Of a stretch of DNA of 54,770 bases, positions 15,758 to 24,497 are shown one piece after another (within the stretch, counting starts at the first letter, position 1; each line of letters opens with the position of its first letter). The stretch lies in contig NZ_SDOY01000179.1 of NCBI RefSeq assembly GCF_004117935.1, forward strand, positions 1-54,770, given 5' to 3'. The stretch is from Streptomyces roseicoloratus (GTDB lineage Bacteria; Actinomycetota; Actinomycetes; Streptomycetales; Streptomycetaceae). The notes below the pieces were generated by a model, which did not search any database, had not been told where the DNA came from, and saw only the letters and a list, made by a program, of their open reading frames with translations. The translations under genes and the position numbers were made by a program.

Positions 15758-17032
15758 GTGCAGCGGCGACGATTCCTGGGACTGGCCGCGGCGGCCACCA
15801 CACTCGGACTGACCGCCGGCCTCTCCGGCTGCGGCAGCCTCGGCGGCGACGGCGGCGACGTGACCCTCACGCTGGTGGCCGCCGACTACGACCTCACCGG
15901 CGGCGACACCACGAAGAAGTACTGGGACGGCCTGGTCGCCGCCTTCCAGGCGAAGAACCCCGGCATCAGGATCCAGGTCCGCGTCGAGCCCTGGACCGAC
16001 ATCGACCGCAAGGTCGCCGAGCTCGTCAAGGCCGGCGAGGCCCCCGACATCGCACAGATCGGCGCCTACGCCGACTACGCGGCCGCCGGCCAGCTCTACT
16101 CCGCCGACGAACTGCTCTCCATACCCGTCCAGGCCAACTTCCTGGCCCCGCTCGTCGACGCCGGCGAGTACAAGCGCACCCAGTACGGCCTGCCCTTCGT
16201 CGCCTCCACCCGGCTGCTCTTCTACAACAAGGAACTCTTCGAGAAGGCCGGCGTCGACGCACCGCCCACCACCTGGGACGAACTCGCCGCCGCCGCGGAG
16301 AAGCTCGACAAGAAGGGCGTCACCTATCCCTTCGCGCTGCCGCTCGGCCCCGAGGAGGCCCAGGCCGAGACGATGCTGTGGCTGCTGAGCGGTGGCGGCG
16401 GCTACACCGACACCGTCGGCCGCTACGACCTCGACTCCCAGGCCAACATCCGCACCTTCGGCTGGCTGCGCGACAACCTCGTGGCCAAGGGCCTCACCGG
16501 CCCCGTCGCCCCCGGCAAGCTCGACCGCAAGTCGGCCTTCGCGGCCTTCGCGAGCGGCAAGGTCGGCATGCTCAACGGCCACCCGTCCCTCATGCGGCAG
16601 GCCGAGAAGAACGGCGTGACGTTCGGCAAGGTCGCGGTCCCCGGCTTCGACGGCCGCGAGCACGCCTCCATGGGCGTCGCCGACTGGATCATGGGCTTCA
16701 AGCAGAACGGCCACCGCAAGGAGATCGGGACCTTCCTCGACTTCGTCTTCGACGACGAGAACGTGCTGAAGTTCGCCGGGGAGTACGACATGCTGCCCGT
16801 CACCGTCACCGCCTCCGCGGCCATGCAGGCCGACCCGAAGGCCGCCCACCTCCGCGAGTTCCTGCGGACGCTGCCGGACTCCCAGCTGCCGCCCGTCGGC
16901 AAGACCTCCTGGGCGCAGGTCAGCAGCAGCGTGAAGAAGGAGATCGGCAAGGCCGTCGAGCCCGGCGCCAGGCCCGGCGACATCCTCGGCCGGCTGGCCC
17001 GCCAGGCGACGGCGGCCGAGAGCGCGGAGTGA
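15758..17032 (+). CDS. ABC transporter extracellular sugar-binding lipoprotein
   Basis: 424 aa. It starts MQRRRFLGLAAAATTLGL, a twin-arginine-like signal leading to lipobox LSGC with Cys25. The mature part is a family 1 solute-binding protein (YWDGLVAAFQAKNPGIRIQVRVEPW, EAPDIAQIGAY, YGLPFVASTRLLFYNKELFEKAGVDAPPTTWDEL). I chose the GTG at 15758 because AAGGGTGG precedes it and the signal peptide then begins at once. No permease or ATPase genes are adjacent, so it must use components encoded elsewhere (for example MsiK). The nearby dre site and divergent nagKA suggest an aminosugar or chitin/peptidoglycan-derived ligand; this is inference. Confidence 0.9.
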   Translation: MQRRRFLGLAAAATTLGLTAGLSGCGSLGGDGGDVTLTLVAADYDLTGGDTTKKYWDGLVAAFQAKNPGIRIQVRVEPWTDIDRKVAELVKAGEAPDIAQIGAYADYAAAGQLYSADELLSIPVQANFLAPLVDAGEYKRTQYGLPFVASTRLLFYNKELFEKAGVDAPPTTWDELAAAAEKLDKKGVTYPFALPLGPEEAQAETMLWLLSGGGGYTDTVGRYDLDSQANIRTFGWLRDNLVAKGLTGPVAPGKLDRKSAFAAFASGKVGMLNGHPSLMRQAEKNGVTFGKVAVPGFDGREHASMGVADWIMGFKQNGHRKEIGTFLDFVFDDENVLKFAGEYDMLPVTVTASAAMQADPKAAHLREFLRTLPDSQLPPVGKTSWAQVSSSVKKEIGKAVEPGARPGDILGRLARQATAAESAE

Positions 17033-17056
17033 CCGGCGCGGCATAAGTTGGTCTGT

Positions 17057-17494
17057 ATGACCAGTGACATCGGGGAGCCGGGGCGCGCCGCCGAAGACCC
17101 GCCGCGGTCCGCCCCCGGCGAGCGGGAGCGGACCGAGCCCGGGGAGCGGACCGAGCCCGGGGCGCGGGAGCAGGCCGAGCTGGGTAAGCGCGCGCGGACC
17201 GAGCCTGGCGAGCGGGAGCGGACCGAGCCCGGGGAGCGGGAGCAGGCCGAGCCCGGAAGGCGGGAGCAGGCCGTGCTCGGGGAGCGGGAGCAGGCCGTGC
17301 TCGCCCTGGAGCGGCGCTCCTGGCCCGGGCCCGGCGCCAAGGAGCGGGCCGTGCGCGAGCAGCTCGGCCTGTCCGCCACCCGCTACTACCAGCTGCTCAA
17401 CGCGCTCCTCGACGACCCGCGCGCCCTCGCCCACGACCCGGTCACGGTCAACCGGCTGCGCCGGGTCCGCGCGGAACGCGAGCAGCGCCGCTGA
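17057..17494 (+). CDS. DUF3263 protein with N-terminal repeat tract
   Basis: 145 aa. The C-terminal ~55 residues fit DUF3263: LALERRSWPGPGAKERAVREQLGLSATRYYQ and LNALLDDPRALAHDPVTVNRLRRVR, a small helix-turn-helix-like actinobacterial domain of unknown function. The N-terminal ~80 residues are a charged tract of repeated EREQAEPG/ERTEPG units, encoded by an in-frame repeat. ATG 17057 has no ribosome site; TAAGTT lies 7 nt upstream. It sits 32 nt before otsB on the same strand. DNA binding is possible but unproven. Confidence 0.8.
   Translation: MTSDIGEPGRAAEDPPRSAPGERERTEPGERTEPGAREQAELGKRARTEPGERERTEPGEREQAEPGRREQAVLGEREQAVLALERRSWPGPGAKERAVREQLGLSATRYYQLLNALLDDPRALAHDPVTVNRLRRVRAEREQRR
17115..17300. 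repeat. Coding repeat in the DUF3263 gene
   Basis: About ten imperfect units around GAGCGGGAGCAGGCCGAGCCC, period 18-24 bp, encoding ERERTEPG / EREQAEPG blocks in frame. Confidence 0.8.
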
Positions 17495-17519
17495 CGCCGG
17501 GGGCATCCGTCGGTAGGGT
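17491..17519 (+). promoter_or_regulatory. Candidate promoter for leaderless otsB
   Basis: CTGACG (17491-17496), 17-bp spacer, TAGGGT (17514-17519), then 7 nt to ATG 17527. This fits a HrdB-type promoter starting at the codon itself. Confidence 0.55.
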
Positions 17520-17526
17520 CGTGAAC

Positions 17527-18396
17527 ATGGTCAGCAGCCTTCCGCACCCGACCACCGCCGCCGGCCGCGACGGCCTCGCCGCGCTCCTCGCACGGCCGGA
17601 GAAGGCCGTCGTCGCCCTCGACTTCGACGGGACGCTCGCCGAGATCGTCCCCGATCCGGAGCAGGCCCGCGCCCACCCCGGCGCCGTGCCCGCCCTGTCC
17701 GCCCTCGCCCCGCACCTGGCCGCCGTCGTGGTGGTCACCGGACGCCCCGCCGGAGTGGCCGTACGGTACGGGGGCTTCGCCGGCGTACCGGGCCTCGACC
17801 ACCTGGTGGTCCTCGGCCACTACGGCGCCGAGCGCTGGGACGCCGTGAGCGGCACCGTGCAGGCCGCCGCGCCGCACCCGGGCGTGGCGGCGGTGCGCGC
17901 CGAGCTGCCCGGCTTCCTGGACCGGGTCGGGGCCTGGCCGGGCACGTGGATCGAGGAGAAGGGCAGGGCGGTCGCCGTCCACACCCGCCGCGCCGAGGAC
18001 CCGCAGGGCGCCTTCGAGGCCCTGAAGGGCCCGCTGGGCGACCTCGCCGCCCGGCACGGCCTGGTCCTGGAACCGGGCCGGATGGTCCTGGAGCTCCGCC
18101 CGCCGGGCATGGACAAGGGCGTCGCCCTCGCCGACTTCCTGCGCGAGACCGGCGCGGGCTCCGTCCTGTACGCGGGCGACGACCTGGGCGACCTCCCCGC
18201 GTACGCCGCCGTCGAGAAGCTCCGCTCCGACGGCACCCCGGGCCTGCTCGTCTGCTCCGCCGCCGAGTCCGCGGCCGTCCCCGACCTCGCCGCCCGCGCC
18301 GACCTCACGGTCCCGGGCCCGGCGGCGGTGGTGGGACTGCTCGCCGGGCTCGCGGAGGCGCTGACGGAGGGTGAGGGCGCCGGTCAGGGGGCGTAG
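17527..18396 (+). CDS. otsB: Trehalose-6-phosphate phosphatase
   Basis: 289 aa. HAD-superfamily motifs are intact: VALDFDGTLAEIV (nucleophile Asp and DxDGTL), VVVTGRPAG (motif II), and the KG of MDKGVAL leading to YAGDDLGDLPAY (motif IV acidic pair). It removes phosphate from trehalose-6-phosphate in the cytoplasm, the second step after OtsA, whose gene lies 6 kb to the right on the other strand. An in-frame GTG at 17521 is possible, but the promoter spacing favours ATG 17527. The 3' end overlaps the convergent secreted-protein gene by 13 nt. Confidence 0.93.
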   Translation: MVSSLPHPTTAAGRDGLAALLARPEKAVVALDFDGTLAEIVPDPEQARAHPGAVPALSALAPHLAAVVVVTGRPAGVAVRYGGFAGVPGLDHLVVLGHYGAERWDAVSGTVQAAAPHPGVAAVRAELPGFLDRVGAWPGTWIEEKGRAVAVHTRRAEDPQGAFEALKGPLGDLAARHGLVLEPGRMVLELRPPGMDKGVALADFLRETGAGSVLYAGDDLGDLPAYAAVEKLRSDGTPGLLVCSAAESAAVPDLAARADLTVPGPAAVVGLLAGLAEALTEGEGAGQGA

Positions 18397-21300
18397 AACC
18401 CCTGCACGTCGGCTACGAGGTCGACGCTGCCGGCGTGGTTGTACAGCGTGACCTTGCCGTCGACGACGGGCACGACGACGAGGTTGGACACGGTCTGCCC
18501 GGCGGCCACGTTGAGGTTCGACGTGTTCGGCCGGGCGGTGCCGTACGGATAGACGCTGACGTACGTGCCGTTGGTCGCGTTGGTCGCCGTCACGTTCATG
18601 ACGACCGCCGTCGCGCCGGTGGCCGGCACCCCGTTCCGCCCGGCGACGGTGAGCGTGAGCGTCTTGCCGCCGCCCAGCTTGGCCTTCGGGGCGCCGATGG
18701 CGGCGCGGGTGTCGAGGGAGCGGGAGGGGGCGAGGGGCTGGAAGAGCGAGCCGAGGTCGTCGGAGCGGTAGTAGCCGACGACGTCGGCGATCACGTCGGC
18801 CGCGCCGAACCGGTTGAGGAGCGCCAGGCTGTCGTCGTACAGCGGGACGACCACCAGGTTGGAGGCGGTCCGCCCGGCAGCCACCTGGACGTGCGACTGC
18901 ACATAGGTGTCGGCGTAGGGGGTGCCGTAGGCCGAGACGAACGTGGACGCCGAAGGATTCGTGACGGTCAGCTGGAGCACCACGGCGGTGACGCCCGTCT
19001 TGGGCACCCCTCCGCGCCCGAGGACCGGAGCCCATCCGAGCATGCCTGCCTCCAGCTTGCCCTTCGCGACGCCGAGCCCGATCCGGGAATCCACGATCCG
19101 GGCCGGCTTGAGCGGTTCGAAGAGCGCGCCCTGACCGGTTGTGTAGTAGCCGGTCACATCGGCGACGAGGTCCACGCTGCCCGCGTGGTTGTAGAGGGTG
19201 ACCTTGCCGTCCTTGACCGGGACGACGACCATTCCGGCCACGATCCGGCCCGCGGGCACGTTGAGGTTGGAGGCGTTGGGACGGGCGGTGCCGTACGGGT
19301 GGACCGTGACGTACGTCGAGGCGCTCGGGCTGACCGCGGTCACGTTCAGCGCGACGGACGTGACACCGGTCGCGGGTACCTGCCCCTGCCCGGTGACCTG
19401 GAGCGTGATCGAGCCGCCGGGGCCGACCTTGCCCTTGCGGGCGCCGAGGCCGCTGCGCGTGTCGAGGATCCGGACCGGACGATTCGGTGTCCCCGACACG
19501 CCCGCGAACCGGCTGGAGGCGATCGAGGCACCCCCGACCAGGGTCACGGTGCCGGACTCCTGGACGGCGGGGCCGACGCCGTCGGCGGGCGGAGCGGTGA
19601 GGGTCCAGGTGTACGCGCCGTTCGCCAGCAGGGTGCCGGCCTTGTCGCGCCCCTTCCAGAAGATCTCCAGCTTCCCGCGTACCTCTGTTCCGCTGGCCAG
19701 CTCGCTGATCCGACCTGTCGAGTGGTGGCGGGCCGTCAGGGTCCAGGAGCCCACCGGCTTGCTGTACCGACGGGTGAGGAGTTGCCACTTGCCGGTGGAG
19801 GCGGCGTCGACGTACGTCGACGCCGTTCCGTCCAGCACAGCCAGCGGCTGCGCGGGGATGCCCGTCGCGACGACGTGCACCTGCTGCTCGGCGTCGACGT
19901 AGGCGAGGTGGCCGCCGAACTTGTCGACGCTCCAGCGGACATGGCGCTGGGAGACGCCGGTGTCGGGCAGTGCGCCCACGACCCGGCTCGCCGGGCCGTC
20001 GGCGGCGGCGCCGGTGAGGACGAGCTCTCCGGCGGTCTTGTCGTGGGTGACGACGTAGCCGTCGCCGAGCAGGGCCTCGCCGGACGGCACGGACCGCGAC
20101 GACTTCGCCGTACGGTCGTAGACGCCGGCCGGCCCGTTCGCGCCGCAGGACCAGTACAGCCAGCGGTCGGTGGCCTGGAGTTCCGCGGGGACGCAGGGGG
20201 CACCGGTGTTCACGGCCTCGACCGCCTCGCCGGTCTTCAGGTCCTTGGCGGCCAGGGTTCCGTTCTCTCCGGTCGCGCTCCACAGCACGGTGTTCCACAG
20301 GGCGGCGGCGACGGGAGCGCGGGTTTCGAGGACTCCGCCGCCGATCGACCGGATCGTCTGCGTGCCGGGCGTGGTCGACGTGCCGGGGACGGTGTGGACC
20401 AGATAGCGGGAGGAGAGGGCATCGATCCTGCCGCCGGCGGGCAGGTACAGCTCGGAGAATCCGTAGTCCCCGGAACCGTTGACGTAGTAGCGCCAGTTCG
20501 TGTCGTCCCCGTCCACGCGGCGGACGAACCGTCCGTCCCCGAGCGCCATGTACGAGGCGCAGGCCGGGTCGTCGTCCTCGCACGGGTCCATCGCGATGCC
20601 GGTGAGCTTCGACCGGGTGCCGTACGTCGGGGCGCCGGAGAGGCTGATGTCCCGGACGTACTCGAAGGCCGAGTGGTCGCTGTCGTCGAGGACGGAGAGG
20701 CGGCCCTGGGCCAGGGCGATGCCCCGGATCTTCGCGGGGTTGGGCAGCGGCTTCACCATCGTCACCACGGGCTTGCCCGAGGCGTCGGCGGTGACGCGGC
20801 GGACGCCCCAGTCGACGGCGTCGGAGCCGCCGACGATCGCGGCGGTGCCGTCCGGCCCGGCGGACACCCCGTGGGACACCTTGGCGAGCAGGGTGACGGC
20901 GGGGCCGCCTGCGATCGGCTTGGCGTCGAGCGAGCTGCTCGACGATACGTACACGAGCCAGTCGCCGACGATGGCGAACTGGTCGTTCGAGGTGCCGCTC
21001 GCCTGGTAGTTGTCCACGGTGACCTCGGTGAGCGGAGCCGAGGGGTCGCTTCGCGAGGCCACCAGAACCCTGTGGTCGCTGCTGTCGGAGCTGTACAGCG
21101 CGATGTGGTCGGGAGACAGCTTCGCCCTGACGAACGTCCTGGGGACGGGCGCGGTGAGCGTCTCGACGCGTCCCGTCTCGGTGGAGGCGATGCCGTACCG
21201 CCGCTTCTCGTCCTGGACCCGTGTCGCCGTGAGGATGCCCGACCTGTCGCCGGCGAGGGCCCCGCCCACGAACGTGTCGTCCGGGCCGGTCACGGGCAGG

Positions 21301-21851
21301 TCCCGGACCGTTCCGTCGGGGCGGAGGGACAGCAGGTGCCACGTGCCGGTCGTGTACGTTCCGTCCGGCCGGAGGATCCTCTCGTAGGCGACCACCGTGG
21401 AGTCGTGGACCGAGTGCGCCTTCAGCCCCTCGGGGAGCTTCAGGCGGCGCGAGGCGCCGTCCGGGGCGCGCAGCTCGACCTCGCCCTCACGGAAGAACGC
21501 CAGGGTGTCGGCGCCCGTGCCGAGGACGGTCGTCCCGGCCTCAGGCGACAGGGGGACCGGGGTGCTGCGGCCGTCCGCGTACCGGGTCCACAGGACCTGC
21601 TGGTCCTCTCCCTGGTAGTGGAAGACGCCCTCGGCCCCCGCGGCGTCCGCCCGGTAGTACCGCGACTGGGCGGTCAGATAGGGCCATGCACTGATCTTGG
21701 ACGACTTCGGGGCCGCCGGCACGACGACCTCTCTCGGCGCCGGCTCCTCCGCCGTCGCCGTCCCCGCCAGTGGTGTGAGGCCGCCGCCCACCGTCAGCGC
21801 GACGGCCGTCGCAGTGGCGAACGCGCCCCGCGTCAGGGTGTGTCGAAGCAC
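18384..21851 (-). CDS. Large secreted protein with C-terminal ~120-residue triple repeat
   Basis: 1155 aa. A signal peptide (MLRHTLTRGAFATATAVALTV to about AEEP) is followed by ~650 residues of short beta-blade-like segments (WTRYADGRSTPVPLS, VAYERILRPDGTYTTGTWHLLSL), suggesting a beta-propeller. A FlgD-like Ig segment comes next (LEIFWKGRDKAGTLLANGAYTWTL), then three tandem modules from about residue 780 to the end. Each begins like RILDTRSGLGARKGKVGPGG and ends like VTLYNHAGSVDLVADVTGYY. The same module ends a second gene at the right edge of the window. No catalytic motif is recognised; surface adhesion or wall association is inferred. Confidence 0.85.
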   Translation of the reverse strand: MLRHTLTRGAFATATAVALTVGGGLTPLAGTATAEEPAPREVVVPAAPKSSKISAWPYLTAQSRYYRADAAGAEGVFHYQGEDQQVLWTRYADGRSTPVPLSPEAGTTVLGTGADTLAFFREGEVELRAPDGASRRLKLPEGLKAHSVHDSTVVAYERILRPDGTYTTGTWHLLSLRPDGTVRDLPVTGPDDTFVGGALAGDRSGILTATRVQDEKRRYGIASTETGRVETLTAPVPRTFVRAKLSPDHIALYSSDSSDHRVLVASRSDPSAPLTEVTVDNYQASGTSNDQFAIVGDWLVYVSSSSSLDAKPIAGGPAVTLLAKVSHGVSAGPDGTAAIVGGSDAVDWGVRRVTADASGKPVVTMVKPLPNPAKIRGIALAQGRLSVLDDSDHSAFEYVRDISLSGAPTYGTRSKLTGIAMDPCEDDDPACASYMALGDGRFVRRVDGDDTNWRYYVNGSGDYGFSELYLPAGGRIDALSSRYLVHTVPGTSTTPGTQTIRSIGGGVLETRAPVAAALWNTVLWSATGENGTLAAKDLKTGEAVEAVNTGAPCVPAELQATDRWLYWSCGANGPAGVYDRTAKSSRSVPSGEALLGDGYVVTHDKTAGELVLTGAAADGPASRVVGALPDTGVSQRHVRWSVDKFGGHLAYVDAEQQVHVVATGIPAQPLAVLDGTASTYVDAASTGKWQLLTRRYSKPVGSWTLTARHHSTGRISELASGTEVRGKLEIFWKGRDKAGTLLANGAYTWTLTAPPADGVGPAVQESGTVTLVGGASIASSRFAGVSGTPNRPVRILDTRSGLGARKGKVGPGGSITLQVTGQGQVPATGVTSVALNVTAVSPSASTYVTVHPYGTARPNASNLNVPAGRIVAGMVVVPVKDGKVTLYNHAGSVDLVADVTGYYTTGQGALFEPLKPARIVDSRIGLGVAKGKLEAGMLGWAPVLGRGGVPKTGVTAVVLQLTVTNPSASTFVSAYGTPYADTYVQSHVQVAAGRTASNLVVVPLYDDSLALLNRFGAADVIADVVGYYRSDDLGSLFQPLAPSRSLDTRAAIGAPKAKLGGGKTLTLTVAGRNGVPATGATAVVMNVTATNATNGTYVSVYPYGTARPNTSNLNVAAGQTVSNLVVVPVVDGKVTLYNHAGSVDLVADVQGFYAP

Positions 21852-21920
21852 CCGGTCCCTCCCGAACCTAGGAACCTGCCGGTGCCCCCCACCGCAGGTG
21901 GACGGGAGCGTAACAGCGGG

Positions 21921-21954
21921 AAGGGGCGCCCCGCAGGCGGGGCGCCCCTTTTTT
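21921..21954 (+). terminator. Perfect hairpin with six-T tract
   Basis: A 14-bp perfect stem (AAGGGGCGCCCCGC / GCGGGGCGCCCCTT) is followed by TTTTTT on the plus strand. It lies between the M6 protease stop and the next minus-strand start, so the stem can end the protease mRNA, but its U-tract faces the opposite direction and would block antisense transcripts. Confidence 0.7.
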
Positions 21955-21996
21955 GAACAGGATCAGACGTGATCGGTGCGGCGGTGGCGCGAGGCC

Positions 21997-24303
21997 TCAG
22001 GAGGCCGGGTTGACCACCGCGATCGTCAGGTCGTCGCCCGCGTCACCGGTGACGGTGACCTTCACGCCGTGGCCCGCGACCTTGACGCTGGCCTGCGGGG
22101 CCGCCGGGTCGTAGTAGGCGTTCGGGTCGGTGTCGTCGAAGACCGGCATGCCCGGGACGGAGGGGGCGCAGGCCGCCTTCGTCGTGACGGTCCGCTGCTT
22201 GCCCTTGCCGGTCAGGACCTCGGTATGGAGGCAGGTCGCGTCCGTCGGCTCCAGGCCGAAGGTGGCGTCGAAGGGCTGGCGGCGGTTGCTGGGCGCGGTG
22301 CCGTCGTCGTAGCGGAACGGGGTCGGGCGGGCGTCGACCACCATGACCGAGCCGCCGCCGGGGTGGGCGCTGACGTTGTTGTCGTCGAACGAGCGGTCCA
22401 CGTACCAGACCAGCATGCCGTTCTGGAAGCGGAAGAACTCGACCCAGTCGGGCGCGGTGAGGGGCTTGCTGAACTGGTACGGGCCCTCGGCCAGGAGCGC
22501 GTCGCTGCCGACGTACTCGCGGTTCTCCACCAGGTAGAAGCGCGGCGACGTGGTCGTCTCCGTGCCGGTGGAGATCTTCCAGCGGCCCTGCGCGGTCCAG
22601 CCGTTCGCGCCCTGCTCGACGTCGTCGGTCAGCAGCGTGGTGCCGCCGGAGCCGACGGTGACGTCGTCCAGGAAGGCGCCGGCGAAGTGCACGCCGCCGT
22701 CGGACTGGTAGCGGAAGCGGAAGAGGGACGGCTTGCCCTGGGGGTCGTACGAGTAGCGCAGGGTCGTCCACTTGCCGTTCGAGGAACCGGAGACCCCGGC
22801 GCCGGCGCGCGCCCAGCTGGCGCCGTTGTCGAGCGAGTACTCGGCGAAGAGGTAGTCGTAGTCCGCCTCGATCTCGTACCAGGCGCTCGCCTTGACCGTG
22901 ATCCGCGAGGCGGCGGGCACGGAGCGGGTGAGGGACTGGTTCAGGCCGTCGGCCGAGCCGGTCCACCAGGCGTGGGAGCCCGAGACGGGCGTCGCGTAGG
23001 CGGTGCTGCTCGTCTTGTCGGGCAGCGCGATGCGGACCGCCTGTTCCTTGCCGGTGACCTGGAGCTGCGCCGGGTTGAGCGTGTACGTGCCGGAGGCGCC
23101 GAGCGGGGCGTCGGCGTAGTCCAGCCAGCCGAGGAACAGCTTCTCCTCCGCGCCCATCAGGCCCGGCAGGGTGCCGATGCCCTCGTTGGCGGCGGCGCCG
23201 TGGCCGAGCCAGGAGCCGGAGCTCATCAGGGTCCAGAAGGCGGTGGAGTTCTCGCCGCCGTCGGTGTCGTAGAAGTCCGGCAGGCCGAGGTCGTGGCCGA
23301 ACTCGTGGCAGAAGACGCCGAGTCCGCCGTTCTCGCCCTCGGTGGTGTAGTCGCCGAGCCAGTACTTCGACTGGCCGATGCGGGCGCCGCCCGCCTTGTT
23401 CTGGGTGCCGGCGACGACGGGGCCGGTGAGGCCGAAGTCGTCACCGTTGACGTACCAGCGGTGCGACCAGATGGCGTCCTCGCCCTGGGCGCCGCCGCCC
23501 GCGTCCTCGCCCATGCCGGCGTGCACGGCCTGGAAGTGGTCGATGTAGCCGTCGGCCTCGTCGAAGTTCCCGTCGTGGTCCCAGTCGTTGCGGTCCCAGA
23601 CGTCGAACTGGGCGAGGTAGGCGTCGATCTCGGCCGGCGTCTTGCCCGCCGCGATCTGCGCGTTCCACCAGGCGTCGCCGGTGTCCTGGATGAAGGCCCA
23701 GGAGCCGCCGGTGTCCTCGACGGCGTTGTCGCCGTAGGTGGAGGCGTTGCCGGGGACCCGGACCCAGTCCTCGACGACGTTGCTGACGGAGTAGGCGCCG
23801 TTCGACACCTTCTCGTAGTACGTCTTCATCGACTCGCCGGGGCCGTTGAAGAGGTTCTCGTAGTACGCCTTGTCGAAGTCGGCCGTCCAGGCGTTGGAGT
23901 TGTCGACGCTCCGGTCCGGCTGGGGTATCTCGTTGTGGAGCGGGCCGGGGACGGTGCCGAGCTTGCCGGAGCCCTCGGTGCCGAACTCGGAGAGGATCGT
24001 GAGGATCTTCTCCTGGCGGGTGGCGGTGGAGGTCTCGGTCTCGGCGAACTTGCCGGGCGCGACCTCGACGACGCCCTTGGCGTTCGCCTTGGCCTTGCCC
24101 TTGGCCACCAGGTCGATCGCCTTCTTGCGCAGTTCGGTGCGCTGTTTGCTGAGCGGCCCGGGGCGGTTGTCCGCCCTGGGTGCGGCGGTGGCGCCGGGGC
24201 TGCTGTCCCTGGCCTCCTGCGCCGCGGCGGGGGTGAGTCCCGCGGCGAGGAGTGCGGTGAGCGCCGACCCGAGGGTCATGCCCACGACAATCTTGTTTCT
24301 CAA
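21997..24303 (-). CDS. Secreted M6 (immune inhibitor A-like) metalloprotease
   Basis: 768 aa. It starts at TTG 24303 with GAAGGG about 10 nt upstream, giving a clean signal peptide (MRNKIVVGMTLGSALTALLA ending near AQEA). A propeptide is followed by the M6 catalytic domain with zinc motif HEFGHDLGLPD (His333, Glu334, His337) and the acidic DVWDRNDWDHDGNFDEADGYIDHF segment. The C-terminal half holds MAM/jelly-roll-like modules (SLDNGASWARAGAGVSG, GGVHFAGAFLDDV). It is a secreted endopeptidase likely active on extracellular protein. Monocistronic on the minus strand. Confidence 0.92.
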   Translation of the reverse strand: MRNKIVVGMTLGSALTALLAAGLTPAAAQEARDSSPGATAAPRADNRPGPLSKQRTELRKKAIDLVAKGKAKANAKGVVEVAPGKFAETETSTATRQEKILTILSEFGTEGSGKLGTVPGPLHNEIPQPDRSVDNSNAWTADFDKAYYENLFNGPGESMKTYYEKVSNGAYSVSNVVEDWVRVPGNASTYGDNAVEDTGGSWAFIQDTGDAWWNAQIAAGKTPAEIDAYLAQFDVWDRNDWDHDGNFDEADGYIDHFQAVHAGMGEDAGGGAQGEDAIWSHRWYVNGDDFGLTGPVVAGTQNKAGGARIGQSKYWLGDYTTEGENGGLGVFCHEFGHDLGLPDFYDTDGGENSTAFWTLMSSGSWLGHGAAANEGIGTLPGLMGAEEKLFLGWLDYADAPLGASGTYTLNPAQLQVTGKEQAVRIALPDKTSSTAYATPVSGSHAWWTGSADGLNQSLTRSVPAASRITVKASAWYEIEADYDYLFAEYSLDNGASWARAGAGVSGSSNGKWTTLRYSYDPQGKPSLFRFRYQSDGGVHFAGAFLDDVTVGSGGTTLLTDDVEQGANGWTAQGRWKISTGTETTTSPRFYLVENREYVGSDALLAEGPYQFSKPLTAPDWVEFFRFQNGMLVWYVDRSFDDNNVSAHPGGGSVMVVDARPTPFRYDDGTAPSNRRQPFDATFGLEPTDATCLHTEVLTGKGKQRTVTTKAACAPSVPGMPVFDDTDPNAYYDPAAPQASVKVAGHGVKVTVTGDAGDDLTIAVVNPAS

Positions 24304-24497
24304 GGCTGCGCGATCCCTTCGCTCACATGCGGGGTGCCGCATGGTTCGCGTGGTTCCGTAGGAGGTTACGGATCGCCTGGGGGAACGATCGCGGCGAGTC
24401 TGGCACGGAAGGACCCGCACGAGGAGGGGGGAGACCCCGGAGAATTTCCGTCCCGATGCAGGGGAGCGTGAGGGAAAGGGGGAGGGGTGGCTTCCGC

